Positions 32,322-41,535 of a DNA stretch of 64,000 nucleotides are shown here, piece by piece (positions within the stretch are counted from its first letter, which is position 1; each line of letters starts with the position of its first letter). A program made the translations under genes and the position numbers. The notes beneath the pieces were generated by a model. The model saw nothing but the letters and a program-made list of their open reading frames with translations, was not told where the DNA came from and did not search any database. The stretch is from Kitasatospora kifunensis (GTDB lineage: Bacteria; Actinomycetota; Actinomycetes; Streptomycetales; Streptomycetaceae): NCBI RefSeq assembly GCF_014203855.1, contig NZ_JACHJV010000002.1:927833-991832 (forward strand). The letters are read 5' to 3'.

Positions 32322-34765
32322 CGGCTTTCGCCCGACGGCGGTGTGCGGCGGGTGGAGCGTTCCAGGCGTTGGCGCAGCCGCTGTTGGTGCGCGGATGCTG
32401 GCGGTGCGGGCTGGGTCTGACGGGTAGTCGGTGCCTGGCGCGTTGCGGTGCCGCGGGGTGTGGTGCGCCGCAGGGTCGGCGCGGAGGCGGCCGCCGGGCC
32501 GGAGGCAGTGCTGGCGGTGGTGCCCGTGCTGTTGGCGCTGCCCGGGGTGCTGGTCGGGTTCGTGTCGAATCGGGACCAGTCCAGGGCCATGCCGGTGGCC
32601 GGACGTCGCGGCGGTGTTGGTGGCGGTGTGGAGGACGGTGTGGCGGTGGCCGGGCTCGGAACGGGGGGTGTCCCGGTGGTTGGCGGGTTGCTGGGCGCGC
32701 TGGTGGCCGGGTCCGGTACGGCGGGCATTTCGATGGTCGGTGGGTCGGTGCGGGTGGCGGGGTTCGGCCTGGTGTTCTGCTGGGCCGGGCGGCGGCTGCC
32801 GCCAGCGGTGGATGGCCGGCGTCCGGCGGGACGGGCGGCGGGGCGGGGGATGCGGCGGGTCCTGCCGCTGGTGGCGAGGCGGGACATCAGGGCGGTGGCG
32901 CCGATGGACTGGGGCATGGCGTAGCCGATCGCGGCCAGCGGGTTGCCCTGGGCCAGCGAGACGCCGGCCATCGCGGAGCGCACCGCCACTCGGGCGGCGG
33001 TTTTGGCGATCTGGGGGCGCTTGGCGATGGTGGCCGAGGCCGGTGCGGCGAACACGCTGCCACCGGTGCCGCCGATGCGTCCGGCGGACATCTTGGTGCG
33101 CCAGGCGCTGGTGATCTGGCGGGAGCGCTCCGCGATGCGGCGGCGCCGGCGGAACGCGGCGATGGACACGATGTCGACCGCGAGGAACCGCAGGGTCAGC
33201 TCCTTGCCCCAGTCGCTCTGGGCGGGGGTGAGCAGGGCCTGGACGATGACGATGAAGATCGCGAGGGCGATGACGCTGGTGAGCATCTGCGCGAGGGAGC
33301 GAAGGACGCTGGCGCACCAGTCCCACAGCCAGCTGCGGCCGGCACCGGGGATGGTGCCGGCGATCAGGGCTGCTTCGCCGCGGATCGCGTCGTAGGCGAT
33401 GCGGGCCTGGGCGACGAGGAAGGAGCCGGCCAGCACGCTGATGAGGGCGGCGACGATGAGGGCGGCGACCAGCAGGAACACGGCGCCGCCGACTTTGTCG
33501 AGGCCGGCCTTCTTCGCTGACGCGACGTCACCGGTGACGCATTTCTTCTCGAAGTGGTCCATGGGCGGGGCGCCGAGGTGGTTGCCGATCCACTGGCCGG
33601 TGAGGTCGAGCAGGACGTTCTTCTCATCGGAGACCAGGCCGCCGGTGAGGCCGTCGGTGGCCTTCTTCACCTTGTCCGTCTCCTCGGTCACTGCCTGCTC
33701 GTAGGCGAGCTGGGAGACGCGGGCGCTGGTGTAGGCCGTGGCGCAGCCGCCGTCGAAGACCTGCCCGTACTGCAGGAGCATGGCGGGCTGGACGATGAAG
33801 GAGTCGGTGAGGGCGTCGGTGAGCGGGCGCGCCAGGTCGGCCCCGGTGATATCGGCGCCGACCTTGGTCTGGGCGGCGGGGTTGGCCTGCAGGATGGTGT
33901 CGGCCACCTCCAGGGCAAGTCCCCGGGCCGCGGCGATCGCCCCGTGGTCGGTGCCCATGAGCAGGGTCGGAGGTGAGGCGAGCAGCGTGGTGGTCAGGGC
34001 GGCGATCAGGATCGACAGCGCGGCGTCGCCCCAGCCGCGAGCGCGGTCGCCGAAGAAGAACCGCCCGACGCAGAGCAGGGCGCACACCGCCAGGGCAAGG
34101 GACGGCAGGCCCATCTCGACGACGACGCGGGTGTGCAGGCTGGTGGCCACCGACATGACCGGCGCCAGCAGCACCTTGGCCAAACCGAACGACAGCGCCC
34201 AGGCGATCAGCCAGCAGCAGAACGCGATCGCCCATTTGACGACCATGAAGCACAACTCGGCCAGCAGGTTGTAGATGCCCAGGTCCCAGTCGGTGATGCC
34301 GCCGGTGTCGCTGGTGACGGTGTAGGCCTCGATCGGGATCCCGTACCGGTCGGTGACGTTGAAGACGGACAGCACCCCGCCCTGCGAGGGCAGCAGCTTG
34401 CGCAGCTGATCGGTCCTGGCCGCCAGCAGCGCGTCCTGCTGATCCGCGGTCAGCTGCGCCTGCTGCTCACTCAGGATCTCCTGGAGCTGCGCCTGCTGCT
34501 CGGGGCTGGGCGCGTCCTGCCCGGACGCTGTCGGTCCCGGTGCTGTGGCCGGGGCCGTCGTGCTGGTCGGCGTCGTTGGGCCTGGTGAGGATGTCGCGGT
34601 AGGGGAGGGTGTGGGGGCGGGGTCGGCCCAGGCGGGCAGCGAGGTCAGGACGGTGGCGGTGGTGGCCGCGAGTGCGGCCAGCAGTACGGCTGTGCGCAGC
34701 CGCGCGGTGCCGAGCAGGCGTAGCCGTGACCACCACGATGCGGCGGGGCGTAGCAGGGCGGTCAT
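32318..34765 (-). CDS. VirB6/TrbL-like polytopic channel protein
   Basis: ATG 34765 overlaps the VirB4 stop and gives 815 residues. A signal-like N-terminus (TAVLLAALAATTATVLTSLP) precedes a Thr/Pro linker. Membrane spans follow: LLAELCFMVVKWAIAFCCWL, LALAVCALLCVGRFFFG, ILIAALTTTLLASPP, GGAVFLLVAALIVAALISVL, MLTSVIALAIFIVIVQALL. The long C-terminal tail is cytoplasmic, rich in Pro, Thr and Arg. This is the layout of VirB6-like proteins in Gram-positive conjugation systems, which form the inner-membrane channel. Confidence 0.8.
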   Translation of the reverse strand: MTALLRPAASWWSRLRLLGTARLRTAVLLAALAATTATVLTSLPAWADPAPTPSPTATSSPGPTTPTSTTAPATAPGPTASGQDAPSPEQQAQLQEILSEQQAQLTADQQDALLAARTDQLRKLLPSQGGVLSVFNVTDRYGIPIEAYTVTSDTGGITDWDLGIYNLLAELCFMVVKWAIAFCCWLIAWALSFGLAKVLLAPVMSVATSLHTRVVVEMGLPSLALAVCALLCVGRFFFGDRARGWGDAALSILIAALTTTLLASPPTLLMGTDHGAIAAARGLALEVADTILQANPAAQTKVGADITGADLARPLTDALTDSFIVQPAMLLQYGQVFDGGCATAYTSARVSQLAYEQAVTEETDKVKKATDGLTGGLVSDEKNVLLDLTGQWIGNHLGAPPMDHFEKKCVTGDVASAKKAGLDKVGGAVFLLVAALIVAALISVLAGSFLVAQARIAYDAIRGEAALIAGTIPGAGRSWLWDWCASVLRSLAQMLTSVIALAIFIVIVQALLTPAQSDWGKELTLRFLAVDIVSIAAFRRRRRIAERSRQITSAWRTKMSAGRIGGTGGSVFAAPASATIAKRPQIAKTAARVAVRSAMAGVSLAQGNPLAAIGYAMPQSIGATALMSRLATSGRTRRIPRPAARPAGRRPSTAGGSRRPAQQNTRPNPATRTDPPTIEMPAVPDPATSAPSNPPTTGTPPVPSPATATPSSTPPPTPPRRPATGMALDWSRFDTNPTSTPGSANSTGTTASTASGPAAASAPTLRRTTPRGTATRQAPTTRQTQPAPPASAHQQRLRQRLERSTRRTPPSGESR

Positions 34766-37317
34766 GCGGTGGCCTGGTAGTCGCCGGGGGTGGTGCGGAT
34801 GGTGCGGGCGATGGCCTCGTCGCGGGGGATGAGAACGCGCATCAGCCCGATGCGGCCGGCCAGGTCGTGGTAGAGGCATTCGCCGGCCCGCGCCGCCTTC
34901 TCGTTCTCGGGCAGGTCGATCGGGGACAGACCGGTGGTGACCAGGTCGAGCAGGTGGCTGTCGGTGGCATCGACGCCGAGGAACGCCAGTGCGCGCTGGG
35001 CCAGGTCGCGGTTGGTCTGACGGAAGACCAGCCGGTGGGGGATCAGACCCCGGATCACGGCGCCCTTCTCGCTGTCGGCGGGGCCGATGTCGTAGGGGTC
35101 GTGGCTGGCGAGGTAGGCGGCGGCGCGGTGCTTGCGGCCGTCTCGGATCAGCTCCAGCAACAGATCCAGGCCCTCGTCGCTGCTGGTGAGCCACCAGCAC
35201 TCGTCGAAGACGGCGACGCCGAACTCCTGCGGGTCGGCCATGACGGTTTCGCGGGCGACGGCGGCGACCAGGTACATGAGCGCGCGGCCCATGACCTTCT
35301 CGAATTCCAGTCGCTCGATGCGGTGCTCGCTGGCGAGTTCGGCCGGCTTGGGTAGCTGCAGCGCGTTGACGGCGAACACCACACTGTCGGCGCGGCGGGT
35401 GTCGACGACCGGCAGTGCCTCGTCGAACACCACACGGGCCAGGTCCTTACGCGCGACCGCGTTCAGCTTCCGGGCCAGCGTGTGCGCGGCCACATCATCG
35501 CCGCCACGTGCCGTCAGCTCCTGGACCAGGGCCCGCATCGAGGGGGCGGGCCGCTCCAGGACGGCCTGGAGCGCCTCGGACAGGGCGACCCCTTCGAGGT
35601 CCATCGGCCGAACCCCCAGCAGCAGCGTCAGGAAGCTCTCACAGAAACGGGCCGCCGTCTTCGGGCCCTGTGTGACGAAGATCCGCAGCGGGTCGAGGCT
35701 GACCTCCGCGCTCTGGCCGACCCGGATGACCTGCGTGGTGCCGGGGCAGGACGTGGCGAATCGCACCCACTCCTCTTCCTTGGTGCGGTCCACGATCACC
35801 GCGCGGCCGCGCGAACCGGGCAGGTCGGTGCGCCGACCGGTGGCGAGGACGTTGAAGACGGCGGTCTTCATCGCCACGCTCTTGCCGGCGCCGGGCTCGC
35901 CGAGGAACGCCATCGACGCGCTCGTGTTCTCCCGCGGTCCCCGGGCTGGGTCGATCAGAACGGGGCGGGCGCCGCCGGAGGCGAGCTGCAGGCCGAACAG
36001 CGCGCCGCGCTCATCCCCCAGCTGCGAGCCGCACCAGGGCATGGCCATCGCGAAGTCCCGCGCGAGCAGCGTCTGGGCGTAACCGAGCAGCACCCGCGGG
36101 GTGCGGCAGCCCGGCAGCATGGCCTGCCACAGACTGGCCTGCTCGCCGACCGGCCGGGAGAAGGTGTAGTCGGTCGCCCCGAAATCCGACGCCAGCGCGG
36201 CGGCACGATCCTGCGCCTCGTCCGCGCTGGCGCCCCAGACAGCGAGGGTGACCATGGCGCGGACCTCGACCTCGCGGGCCGAGGCGGTCAGCCGCTCCCG
36301 GTACTCGTCGTTGTCGGCCACGTGCTGCGCCACGGTGGCCGGTGGGCCGGCCGGGTCGCCCTCGTACTCCGCGGCCTGGGCGCGCAGGTGCCTCGCCCTC
36401 CTGCGGGTTTTCGCCTCGGCCTTCGCACCGGGGGTGACGACCAGGCGTGCCGCCCAGTCGACGGGGTAGGCGAGGTCGTCGAGTTGCTGCAGGTAGGCCG
36501 CCCCGGGCAGCGCGAACGCCTGCGGCATCTCGGACAGCGCCAGCAGCGCCTGGTGCGAGTCGCCCCACTGGCTGGACACCTGCAGGTAGCGGCGCTTGAA
36601 CGGGCTGGAGGCCAGGGCGCGGCGGTCGCCGGCGGAGTTGGCGGCGCCGGTGCCGCCTTCAGCGAGCACCATCTCGTTCAGGGCGGCGACCGTGCGGCCG
36701 CGTCCGCGCACCGCCGGTTCGGTGCCGTCCGGCAGCAGCGGCTCGATGAGACCGCGGCGGGTGCTGTGGCCGTAGATCCACAGGATCTCGGCCTCCGTGG
36801 CGGGCCGCGTCTCCACCCCGGTGGGCCACTGGGTGCACAGCCGCCGGGCCTGCTCGGTGCGGTGCTCGATCTCGGCGGTGGTGATCGCGGCGGGCAGCAG
36901 CCCCAGTTGCAGGTCCAGCTCCGCCCGCGTCGCCGAGAGCATCGACTTCATGGCGTCGCGGCGGGAGAGCGCGGGCAGCGGGAGGGCGAGCCAGTCGGTG
37001 CGTCCGGTGAGCTCCATCTGCTCCAGCTCGTCCAGGACCGTGTGGCCGAGCTGCTCGTAGCGCGGGCTGGCCTCTAGGTCGACATCGGCGACCATGGCGC
37101 GCACCACCGCGACGGGGTCGACCTGCGGGCACAGGCTCAGCAGCATCGGTTCGCCGATCAGGGCCTTGACCAGTGACTCCAGGGCCTGGAGCCGGGCCTT
37201 CTTCGCGGCGGAGGGCGCGTGGGAGTAGTTGGTGGCGGCCACCCGCCAGATCGCCCAGCAGGCTCCGGTGGTCGTCCACAGGACGTTGTTCGCGATGTGA
37301 CGGATGGGCAGCCTCAT
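34762..37317 (-). CDS. VirB4/TraE-type conjugation ATPase
   Basis: The 851-residue protein is the T4SS motor. Walker A is AFLGEPGAGKSVAMKT near residue 475 and Walker B FGVAVFDECWWLTSS near residue 700, with the following EGLDLLLELIRDGRKHRAAA as in VirB4. DPLRIF and FCESFLTLLLGVRPMDLEG fit the mid-region of TraC/VirB4 ATPases. The N-terminal ~450 residues form the domain that binds membrane subunits. Motifs are intact. It is followed directly by the VirB6-like gene. Confidence 0.9.
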   Translation of the reverse strand: MRLPIRHIANNVLWTTTGACWAIWRVAATNYSHAPSAAKKARLQALESLVKALIGEPMLLSLCPQVDPVAVVRAMVADVDLEASPRYEQLGHTVLDELEQMELTGRTDWLALPLPALSRRDAMKSMLSATRAELDLQLGLLPAAITTAEIEHRTEQARRLCTQWPTGVETRPATEAEILWIYGHSTRRGLIEPLLPDGTEPAVRGRGRTVAALNEMVLAEGGTGAANSAGDRRALASSPFKRRYLQVSSQWGDSHQALLALSEMPQAFALPGAAYLQQLDDLAYPVDWAARLVVTPGAKAEAKTRRRARHLRAQAAEYEGDPAGPPATVAQHVADNDEYRERLTASAREVEVRAMVTLAVWGASADEAQDRAAALASDFGATDYTFSRPVGEQASLWQAMLPGCRTPRVLLGYAQTLLARDFAMAMPWCGSQLGDERGALFGLQLASGGARPVLIDPARGPRENTSASMAFLGEPGAGKSVAMKTAVFNVLATGRRTDLPGSRGRAVIVDRTKEEEWVRFATSCPGTTQVIRVGQSAEVSLDPLRIFVTQGPKTAARFCESFLTLLLGVRPMDLEGVALSEALQAVLERPAPSMRALVQELTARGGDDVAAHTLARKLNAVARKDLARVVFDEALPVVDTRRADSVVFAVNALQLPKPAELASEHRIERLEFEKVMGRALMYLVAAVARETVMADPQEFGVAVFDECWWLTSSDEGLDLLLELIRDGRKHRAAAYLASHDPYDIGPADSEKGAVIRGLIPHRLVFRQTNRDLAQRALAFLGVDATDSHLLDLVTTGLSPIDLPENEKAARAGECLYHDLAGRIGLMRVLIPRDEAIARTIRTTPGDYQATA

Positions 37318-37320
37318 AGA

Positions 37321-37914
37321 TCAGTCCCCCAAGTGAGAGGCGCGGCGGGCAAGAAGGGCCTGCACCCCGGACGCGACCGGAGCACCGGCAGGTGCGGCGG
37401 GGCGGATTTCGACCTGGGGCGCTGCGGAATCGGGTGTCGGCTCGGCCTGGGCAACCGTCTCAGCGGTGGCGCCCGGACGGATGGGTGCTGTGCCGATGCC
37501 GACCTGGGCGTGGCAGTGCACCGGGCGGGCCGGGCGCACGGTCCGACCGTGTAGTCGGCCCGTGCGGGGGGAGGCGAGCATCTGCGCCACGCTGAGGGCT
37601 GCGGCGAGCGGGTTGCGGCCGTCGACGTGCACGTACCGCAGGGCGAAGGCCGCGCCGAATGGCGCGCTGACCAGTACGACGGCGTCCGTCAGGCCATGCC
37701 CGCCCCACAGAGGGCGCGTCAGCATGAGCAGGACGACGGTGGTGACCATGGCGCCGAGCTGGGTGATCGTGTACGGGCCGCCGATCAGGCGCAGGTTGCG
37801 ACCGTCGCCACCGCGCACCACGCCCACGACCAGCGGGCTGCTGCGGGCTTTGGTGTAGCAGCGGCCGATCAGCTCGGGCTCGCCGTCGGCCACCGTGCTC
37901 GGGGCGGTGGTCAC
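37321..37914 (-). CDS. PrgI/SCO6880-like T4SS membrane protein
   Basis: GTG 37914 overlaps the preceding stop and gives 197 residues. After RSSPLVVGVVRGGDGRNLRL and GPYTITQLGAMVTTVVLLML two membrane segments follow (VTTVVLLMLTRPLW and TDAVVLVSAPFGAAFALRYV). HVDGRNPLAAALSVAQMLAS then leads to a Pro/Ala-rich tail. The size, two close spans and place just before VirB4 match PrgI/VirB3-like subunits of Gram-positive T4SS, which help anchor the ATPase. The stop lies 3 nt before the VirB4 ATG. Confidence 0.7.
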   Translation of the reverse strand: MTTAPSTVADGEPELIGRCYTKARSSPLVVGVVRGGDGRNLRLIGGPYTITQLGAMVTTVVLLMLTRPLWGGHGLTDAVVLVSAPFGAAFALRYVHVDGRNPLAAALSVAQMLASPRTGRLHGRTVRPARPVHCHAQVGIGTAPIRPGATAETVAQAEPTPDSAAPQVEIRPAAPAGAPVASGVQALLARRASHLGD

Positions 37915-38201
37915 TGGTCGCCCTTCTGCACGGACGAGTTGGTGCCGCCGTTGTACTGGTTGATGTCCTGGACGGCTTTGCCCTGGAGGGTGCCCATGTT
38001 GGCCGACAGGCCCCAGACGACCGCGGCCATGATGACGGCCATGATCGTCGGGCCCGGGCTCTTGGTCCGGAAGCCGACGACCAGGACGAACAGGCCGCAC
38101 AGCACGGGGATCAGTACGGTGAAGATCAGGGACTTGGTGTCGTTGCCGAGGCCGGTGAAGGTGGCGATCCAGCCGGCGGCGAGGACGGTGGTGGTGTTCA
38201 C
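37911..38201 (-). CDS. small two-span T4SS protein (VirB2-like)
   Basis: The 96-residue protein has two membrane helices (SLIFTVLIPVLCGLFVLVVG and TIMAVIMAAVVWGLSANMG) after a short N-terminal stretch, and a polar tail. VirB2/TrbC-type proteins in T4SS loci have this size and topology. No signal-peptidase site is obvious, so it may be a non-pilin membrane component. It lies between the TcpC-like and PrgI-like genes. Confidence 0.65.
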   Translation of the reverse strand: MNTTTVLAAGWIATFTGLGNDTKSLIFTVLIPVLCGLFVLVVGFRTKSPGPTIMAVIMAAVVWGLSANMGTLQGKAVQDINQYNGGTNSSVQKGDQ

Positions 38202-38222
38202 GATGTGTGTGCTCCTTCGGGG

Positions 38223-39311
38223 TCAGGACGAGGTGGACGAGGGGGTGGTGGCCTGGGCGGGGGCGCCGTCGAGGGAGGCGATCTCCCAGCGCCCGGCCCG
38301 GGTCTGGAGGGTGAGGGCGTAGGTGAGCGGGACGCGCAGCCCGTCCGGACCGGTGGCGCGCAGCTGGACCAGCACGCGTAGCCGGGTGCCGCCGGGCGGC
38401 ACCGTTGTCAGCTGCGTGCCGCTCTGCTCGCCCTCGACGGCCAACTCGTCGACAGCCAGCGCCGTGTACGGGGCGGGGCTGATGGCGGTCAGCTGGGTGC
38501 CGGGGGAGAGGTAGCGGGTCAGGTCCCCGGTGCCGGTGAGGTAGGAGGTGAGGAACTCGGTGACCGCTGCGGTCAGCGGGTCGCCGGGCAGGGCCGGCCG
38601 CCACGGCCCGTACACCAGCGCCGGCGCCTGGATGCGAGGCGGGGCGGCGACCTCGGCGGGCATCGCCAGTGCCACGTAGCCGCTCGCACCGCCGCCGGCG
38701 GGAGCGGTGGCCACCGGCACCTGGAAGTAGTGCACCGACCCAGCTGACCCCGCCGCCGCGGCGGGCGCGGTCGTCGCCCCTGCGGAGCTGTCGGCCGCCG
38801 GGGAAGCGCCATCGGCGCCAGCGCTGGCACCGGTAACGGTGGTGACGTGGGCGGCGACCGTCACCGACCAGATGTCCCGGTCACTCTGGCGCAGCCTCAC
38901 CACCGTGAGCTGGTCGCCGCGGCGCTGACCGGACGCTCCTTCGAGGCGCAGGTCGGTGGCACCGGGGAAGAACGGGGTGAGTTTGGTCTGGTCGCCGTCG
39001 CCAGCCGAGATGTAGGCGGCGACGAACAACTGGGCGAAGCCGGCCGCACCCTGCGAGCCGGTGGCGGGTGCGGCCACCGGCGGCTGCTGCCGGGCAAGGC
39101 CGGCCGAGGCCGGGCGGGACAGGAAGGCGGCACTACCGAGCAGCGGGCCCAGGAGGATCAGGCCCCACATCGCCCAGCGCAGCACGACCGCAGTGTTCGC
39201 GGTCGCGCCGGTCGACCAGGACCAGCCGCCCGCCTCCTCCTCCCAGCTCTGCTCGTCCTCGGCCACCTCGGCGGGGGCGTTCACCGGGCGGCGATTCAGC
39301 AGCGCCTTCAC
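38223..39311 (-). CDS. TcpC/VirB8-like conjugation protein
   Basis: The 362 residues contain a short cytoplasmic start, one membrane span (ALRWAMWGLILLGPLLGSAA-like segment near residues 42-65) and an extracytoplasmic region with two NTF2-like halves: FAQLFVAAYISAGDGDQTKL and AAVTEFLTSYLTGTGDLTRY, each followed by strands such as LTVVRLRQSDRDIWSVTVAA. That duplicated layout is characteristic of TcpC of Clostridium conjugative plasmids and its actinobacterial relatives. It is an essential channel scaffold. It overlaps the next upstream gene by 4 nt. Confidence 0.8.
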   Translation of the reverse strand: MKALLNRRPVNAPAEVAEDEQSWEEEAGGWSWSTGATANTAVVLRWAMWGLILLGPLLGSAAFLSRPASAGLARQQPPVAAPATGSQGAAGFAQLFVAAYISAGDGDQTKLTPFFPGATDLRLEGASGQRRGDQLTVVRLRQSDRDIWSVTVAAHVTTVTGASAGADGASPAADSSAGATTAPAAAAGSAGSVHYFQVPVATAPAGGGASGYVALAMPAEVAAPPRIQAPALVYGPWRPALPGDPLTAAVTEFLTSYLTGTGDLTRYLSPGTQLTAISPAPYTALAVDELAVEGEQSGTQLTTVPPGGTRLRVLVQLRATGPDGLRVPLTYALTLQTRAGRWEIASLDGAPAQATTPSSTSS

Positions 39312-39586
39312 ACCGCACCGCCCGCTCCGGTGGAGGGGAGGATGCGCTGGCCCGTCAGCTCCTCGATCCGCTGGCGCAGCTGCGCCTCACCGCGCTGCTG
39401 CAGCACGGACAGGGAGGCGAGGACCGGGGCGGCCTCATCCTCGAGGAAGGCACGCAGGCGGTCGTGGGTGTCGGTGTCGAAGGGGCGGTGGACCAGGGCT
39501 GCACCTAGGCCGATGAGCAGGCGCTGGGCGCGGGTGACGCGCTCCTCGTCCGCGTCGAGGCGCACCGTAGCGGTCGTGGTCGTCAT
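39308..39586 (-). CDS. small soluble protein of the T4SS operon
   Basis: This 92-residue, mostly helical protein has RLDADEERVTRAQRLLIGLG, HDRLRAFLEDEAAPVLASLS and LQQRGEAQLRQRIEELTGQR. No membrane span or known motif is visible. It overlaps the TcpC-like gene by 4 nt. I do not recognise it; the charged helices suggest a coiled-coil adaptor. Confidence 0.6.
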   Translation of the reverse strand: MTTTTATVRLDADEERVTRAQRLLIGLGAALVHRPFDTDTHDRLRAFLEDEAAPVLASLSVLQQRGEAQLRQRIEELTGQRILPSTGAGGAV

Positions 39587-39622
39587 GATCGGGTTCTCCT
39601 TCTCGGCAGGGTGATGGGGCTG

Positions 39623-40279
39623 TCAGGCCGCGTATGGGCAGTGGGGCAGGTAGACGCCGTCGGTACCGGCCACGGGCCGCTCAGCGAGAGCACCGGGCCG
39701 GGGAACGGGTAGCGGGGCGGGGCCGGGAAAGGGCTGCTGCTCGGCGAGGGCGAGGCGGGCGGTGTGCGCGAGCAGCTCCCACGCGTCGCGGGTGTACAGG
39801 TGAGCGGGGCCGAAGGCCAGGACGCAGTGCTCTATCAGCGCCGCGGCCCTGGCCGCTCCAGCAGCGGGGCTGTACGCGAGGGCGTCGCAGGCGGCCTCGT
39901 ACTCCCGGCGGTACCAGTGCGGCGGCACGTCCGGCTGCGCAGCTGGAGTACGGGTGGGCTGCACCGGGGGAGGGGAAGCGGCGGCGGGCCGGGAACGCCA
40001 GATGAGTTCATCGCCCGGTTGCGTCGCACCCGGGCGAGGGCGTAGTGCGCGCACGGCGCGACAGACCAGCGGGATCGGCCACAGCACGACCACCAGGGCC
40101 CACACCATCGCGGTGGCCACCGCGGCGCCGGCTCCGGTGCCGATCTCCTGACGGCGGATCGGCACCCGGGTGCCGTTGATCCCAGTGAGGGCCAGGTAGG
40201 AGGTACCGGCTGTCAGGTGGCAGAGCGAGCCGAGGACGAGCAGGCGCTGCGAAACGCTCAGGTCGAAGGTGAACGTCAT
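39623..40279 (-). CDS. membrane protein of the T4SS operon, unknown function
   Basis: ATG 40279 is preceded by a GAGGAG ribosome site and gives 218 residues. Two hydrophobic segments lie near residues 10-32 (LLVLGSLCHLTAGTSYLAL) and 52-75 (AAVATAMVWALVVVLWPIPL). A basic Pro-rich linker and a helical cytoplasmic part (CDALAYSPAAGAARAAALIE, DAWELLAHTARLALAEQQPF) follow. I know of no family. It is the second gene of the operon. Confidence 0.6.
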   Translation of the reverse strand: MTFTFDLSVSQRLLVLGSLCHLTAGTSYLALTGINGTRVPIRRQEIGTGAGAAVATAMVWALVVVLWPIPLVCRAVRALRPRPGATQPGDELIWRSRPAAASPPPVQPTRTPAAQPDVPPHWYRREYEAACDALAYSPAAGAARAAALIEHCVLAFGPAHLYTRDAWELLAHTARLALAEQQPFPGPAPLPVPRPGALAERPVAGTDGVYLPHCPYAA

Positions 40280-40313
40280 CAGGGAACTCCTCGTTGGTCG
40301 GGGTGACGGGTGG

Positions 40314-41204
40314 TCAGGCGGCGGCGGCCGGGCGCGGCATGGTCCTGAGGGTGTGGACGGCGCGGGAGCGGCGGCGCTGCCAGGCACCCGCGGTGGTGCC
40401 GGCACGCGCGGCGGCCGCAGCGTCCGAGAGGGGCCCCGCGCTGTAGTGCCAGGCGATGGCCCGGGCGTCGGCCGCCGAGATGGTCCCGGCGTCCTTCGCC
40501 TCCAGGAGCAGTTCCAGCAGCTCCAGCCGGGCACCGGTCGCCTCCTGCTCCCCGCCGGGCGCGGGGTCGAGCCCGGCCGCAACTGCGGCAGCGCGTACGG
40601 CTTGGTGGTGGGCGAGGTCGGCCGGGCTGGGCCCGTCGTCAGCCAGGTGCTCGGCGAGCGCGAGGTCCACCCCGTGCTCCTCGCGGTCGGCGGCCAGCTC
40701 GCAGCAGGCCCGCTTGAGGGAATCGAGGAGGAGGTTGGCGGCGGGCCGCCCGGGACGGGGGTGGATCCGCCCGGAGCAGGCCGTCTCGTAGAGCGTGGCC
40801 ACCACCAGGGCGGCGCCGGCGTCGAAGGTGCGCCCGCCGAAGGGCCGGACCTGACTGCGGGTCATACGGACTGCGGCCGGGACCATCGCCTGCACGACGA
40901 TCCGCGCGGCCAGCCCCGCCACGGCGCCGCGCCCGGCGGCACGCTCCAGCAGCGCCCGCAGCACAGCGTCGGCCAGCGCATCGCACGAGGCGCCGTCGCC
41001 GGGACGCAGGGCGGCCAGCAACTGCTCGGGGCCAAGCGCGCCGACCCAGGCGTCGGCCGCGTCGGCGACAGCGTCGGCCAGGCAGTCGGCGGTCAGCCAG
41101 CCGGACACCGCCTCCCGCACCGAGGCATCCGCGCACAGTGCCGCCCAGTCGGCGTCCAGGCGGGCGAAGACCCCGCCGGCGCGGCGCGGGTTCGGGTCGG
41201 TCAC
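40314..41204 (-). CDS. sigma-70-region-4-like regulatory protein, first gene of T4SS operon
   Basis: GTG 41204 with AGGAGA upstream gives 296 residues. The body is helical (LTADCLADAVADAADAWVGA, AGLAARIVVQAMVPAAVRMT). The C-terminus ISAADARAIAWHYSAGPLSD, then AAAAARAGTTAGAWQRRRSR and AVHTLR, is arranged like region 4 of sigma factors, where an HTH recognises promoter -35 DNA. A sigma region 2 cannot be seen. I infer a DNA-binding regulator of conjugation. The GGCTTGCCC array begins 46 bp before its start. Confidence 0.6.
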   Translation of the reverse strand: MTDPNPRRAGGVFARLDADWAALCADASVREAVSGWLTADCLADAVADAADAWVGALGPEQLLAALRPGDGASCDALADAVLRALLERAAGRGAVAGLAARIVVQAMVPAAVRMTRSQVRPFGGRTFDAGAALVVATLYETACSGRIHPRPGRPAANLLLDSLKRACCELAADREEHGVDLALAEHLADDGPSPADLAHHQAVRAAAVAAGLDPAPGGEQEATGARLELLELLLEAKDAGTISAADARAIAWHYSAGPLSDAAAAARAGTTAGAWQRRRSRAVHTLRTMPRPAAAA

Positions 41205-41249
41205 GGCATATCTCCTCTCGGGTCTCGTGCCGTGAACTCTCCTCACACC

Positions 41250-41362
41250 GGCTTGCCCGATGGCTTGCCCAAACCCCGAAAAGACCAGGTCGCAGGCTTG
41301 CCCATTTCCGCACAGGCCTGGGAAAGCCCCGCTGGGCAAGCCCTCCAGCAGGTGGGCAAGCC
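41250..41362. repeat. GGCTTGCCC repeat array upstream of the T4SS operon
   Basis: GGCTTGCCC occurs at 41250, 41262 and 41295; its reverse complement GGGCAAGCC occurs at 41334 and 41354. The five 9-mers cover 113 bp just upstream of the first T4SS gene, and another GGGCAAGCC sits at 42217. Copies lie 12, 33, 39 and 20 bp apart. I infer operator sites for a repressor of conjugation, or iterons. Confidence 0.7.
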
Positions 41363-41535
41363 CGCACCAGACGCATCCGGGCGGCTGGTCTGCGGTTACC
41401 AGAGCACGCTGCCCGAATCAGCGGCCCTCGGCCTGGGCCCTCTTGCCTGCTCGACATCCGGATGTGTCGCGGTGCCCGCCCCATTCGCCGGTGTCAGCAT
41501 GAACCCGCAATCCGGTCGGCACCTCGGAGGTCCCG

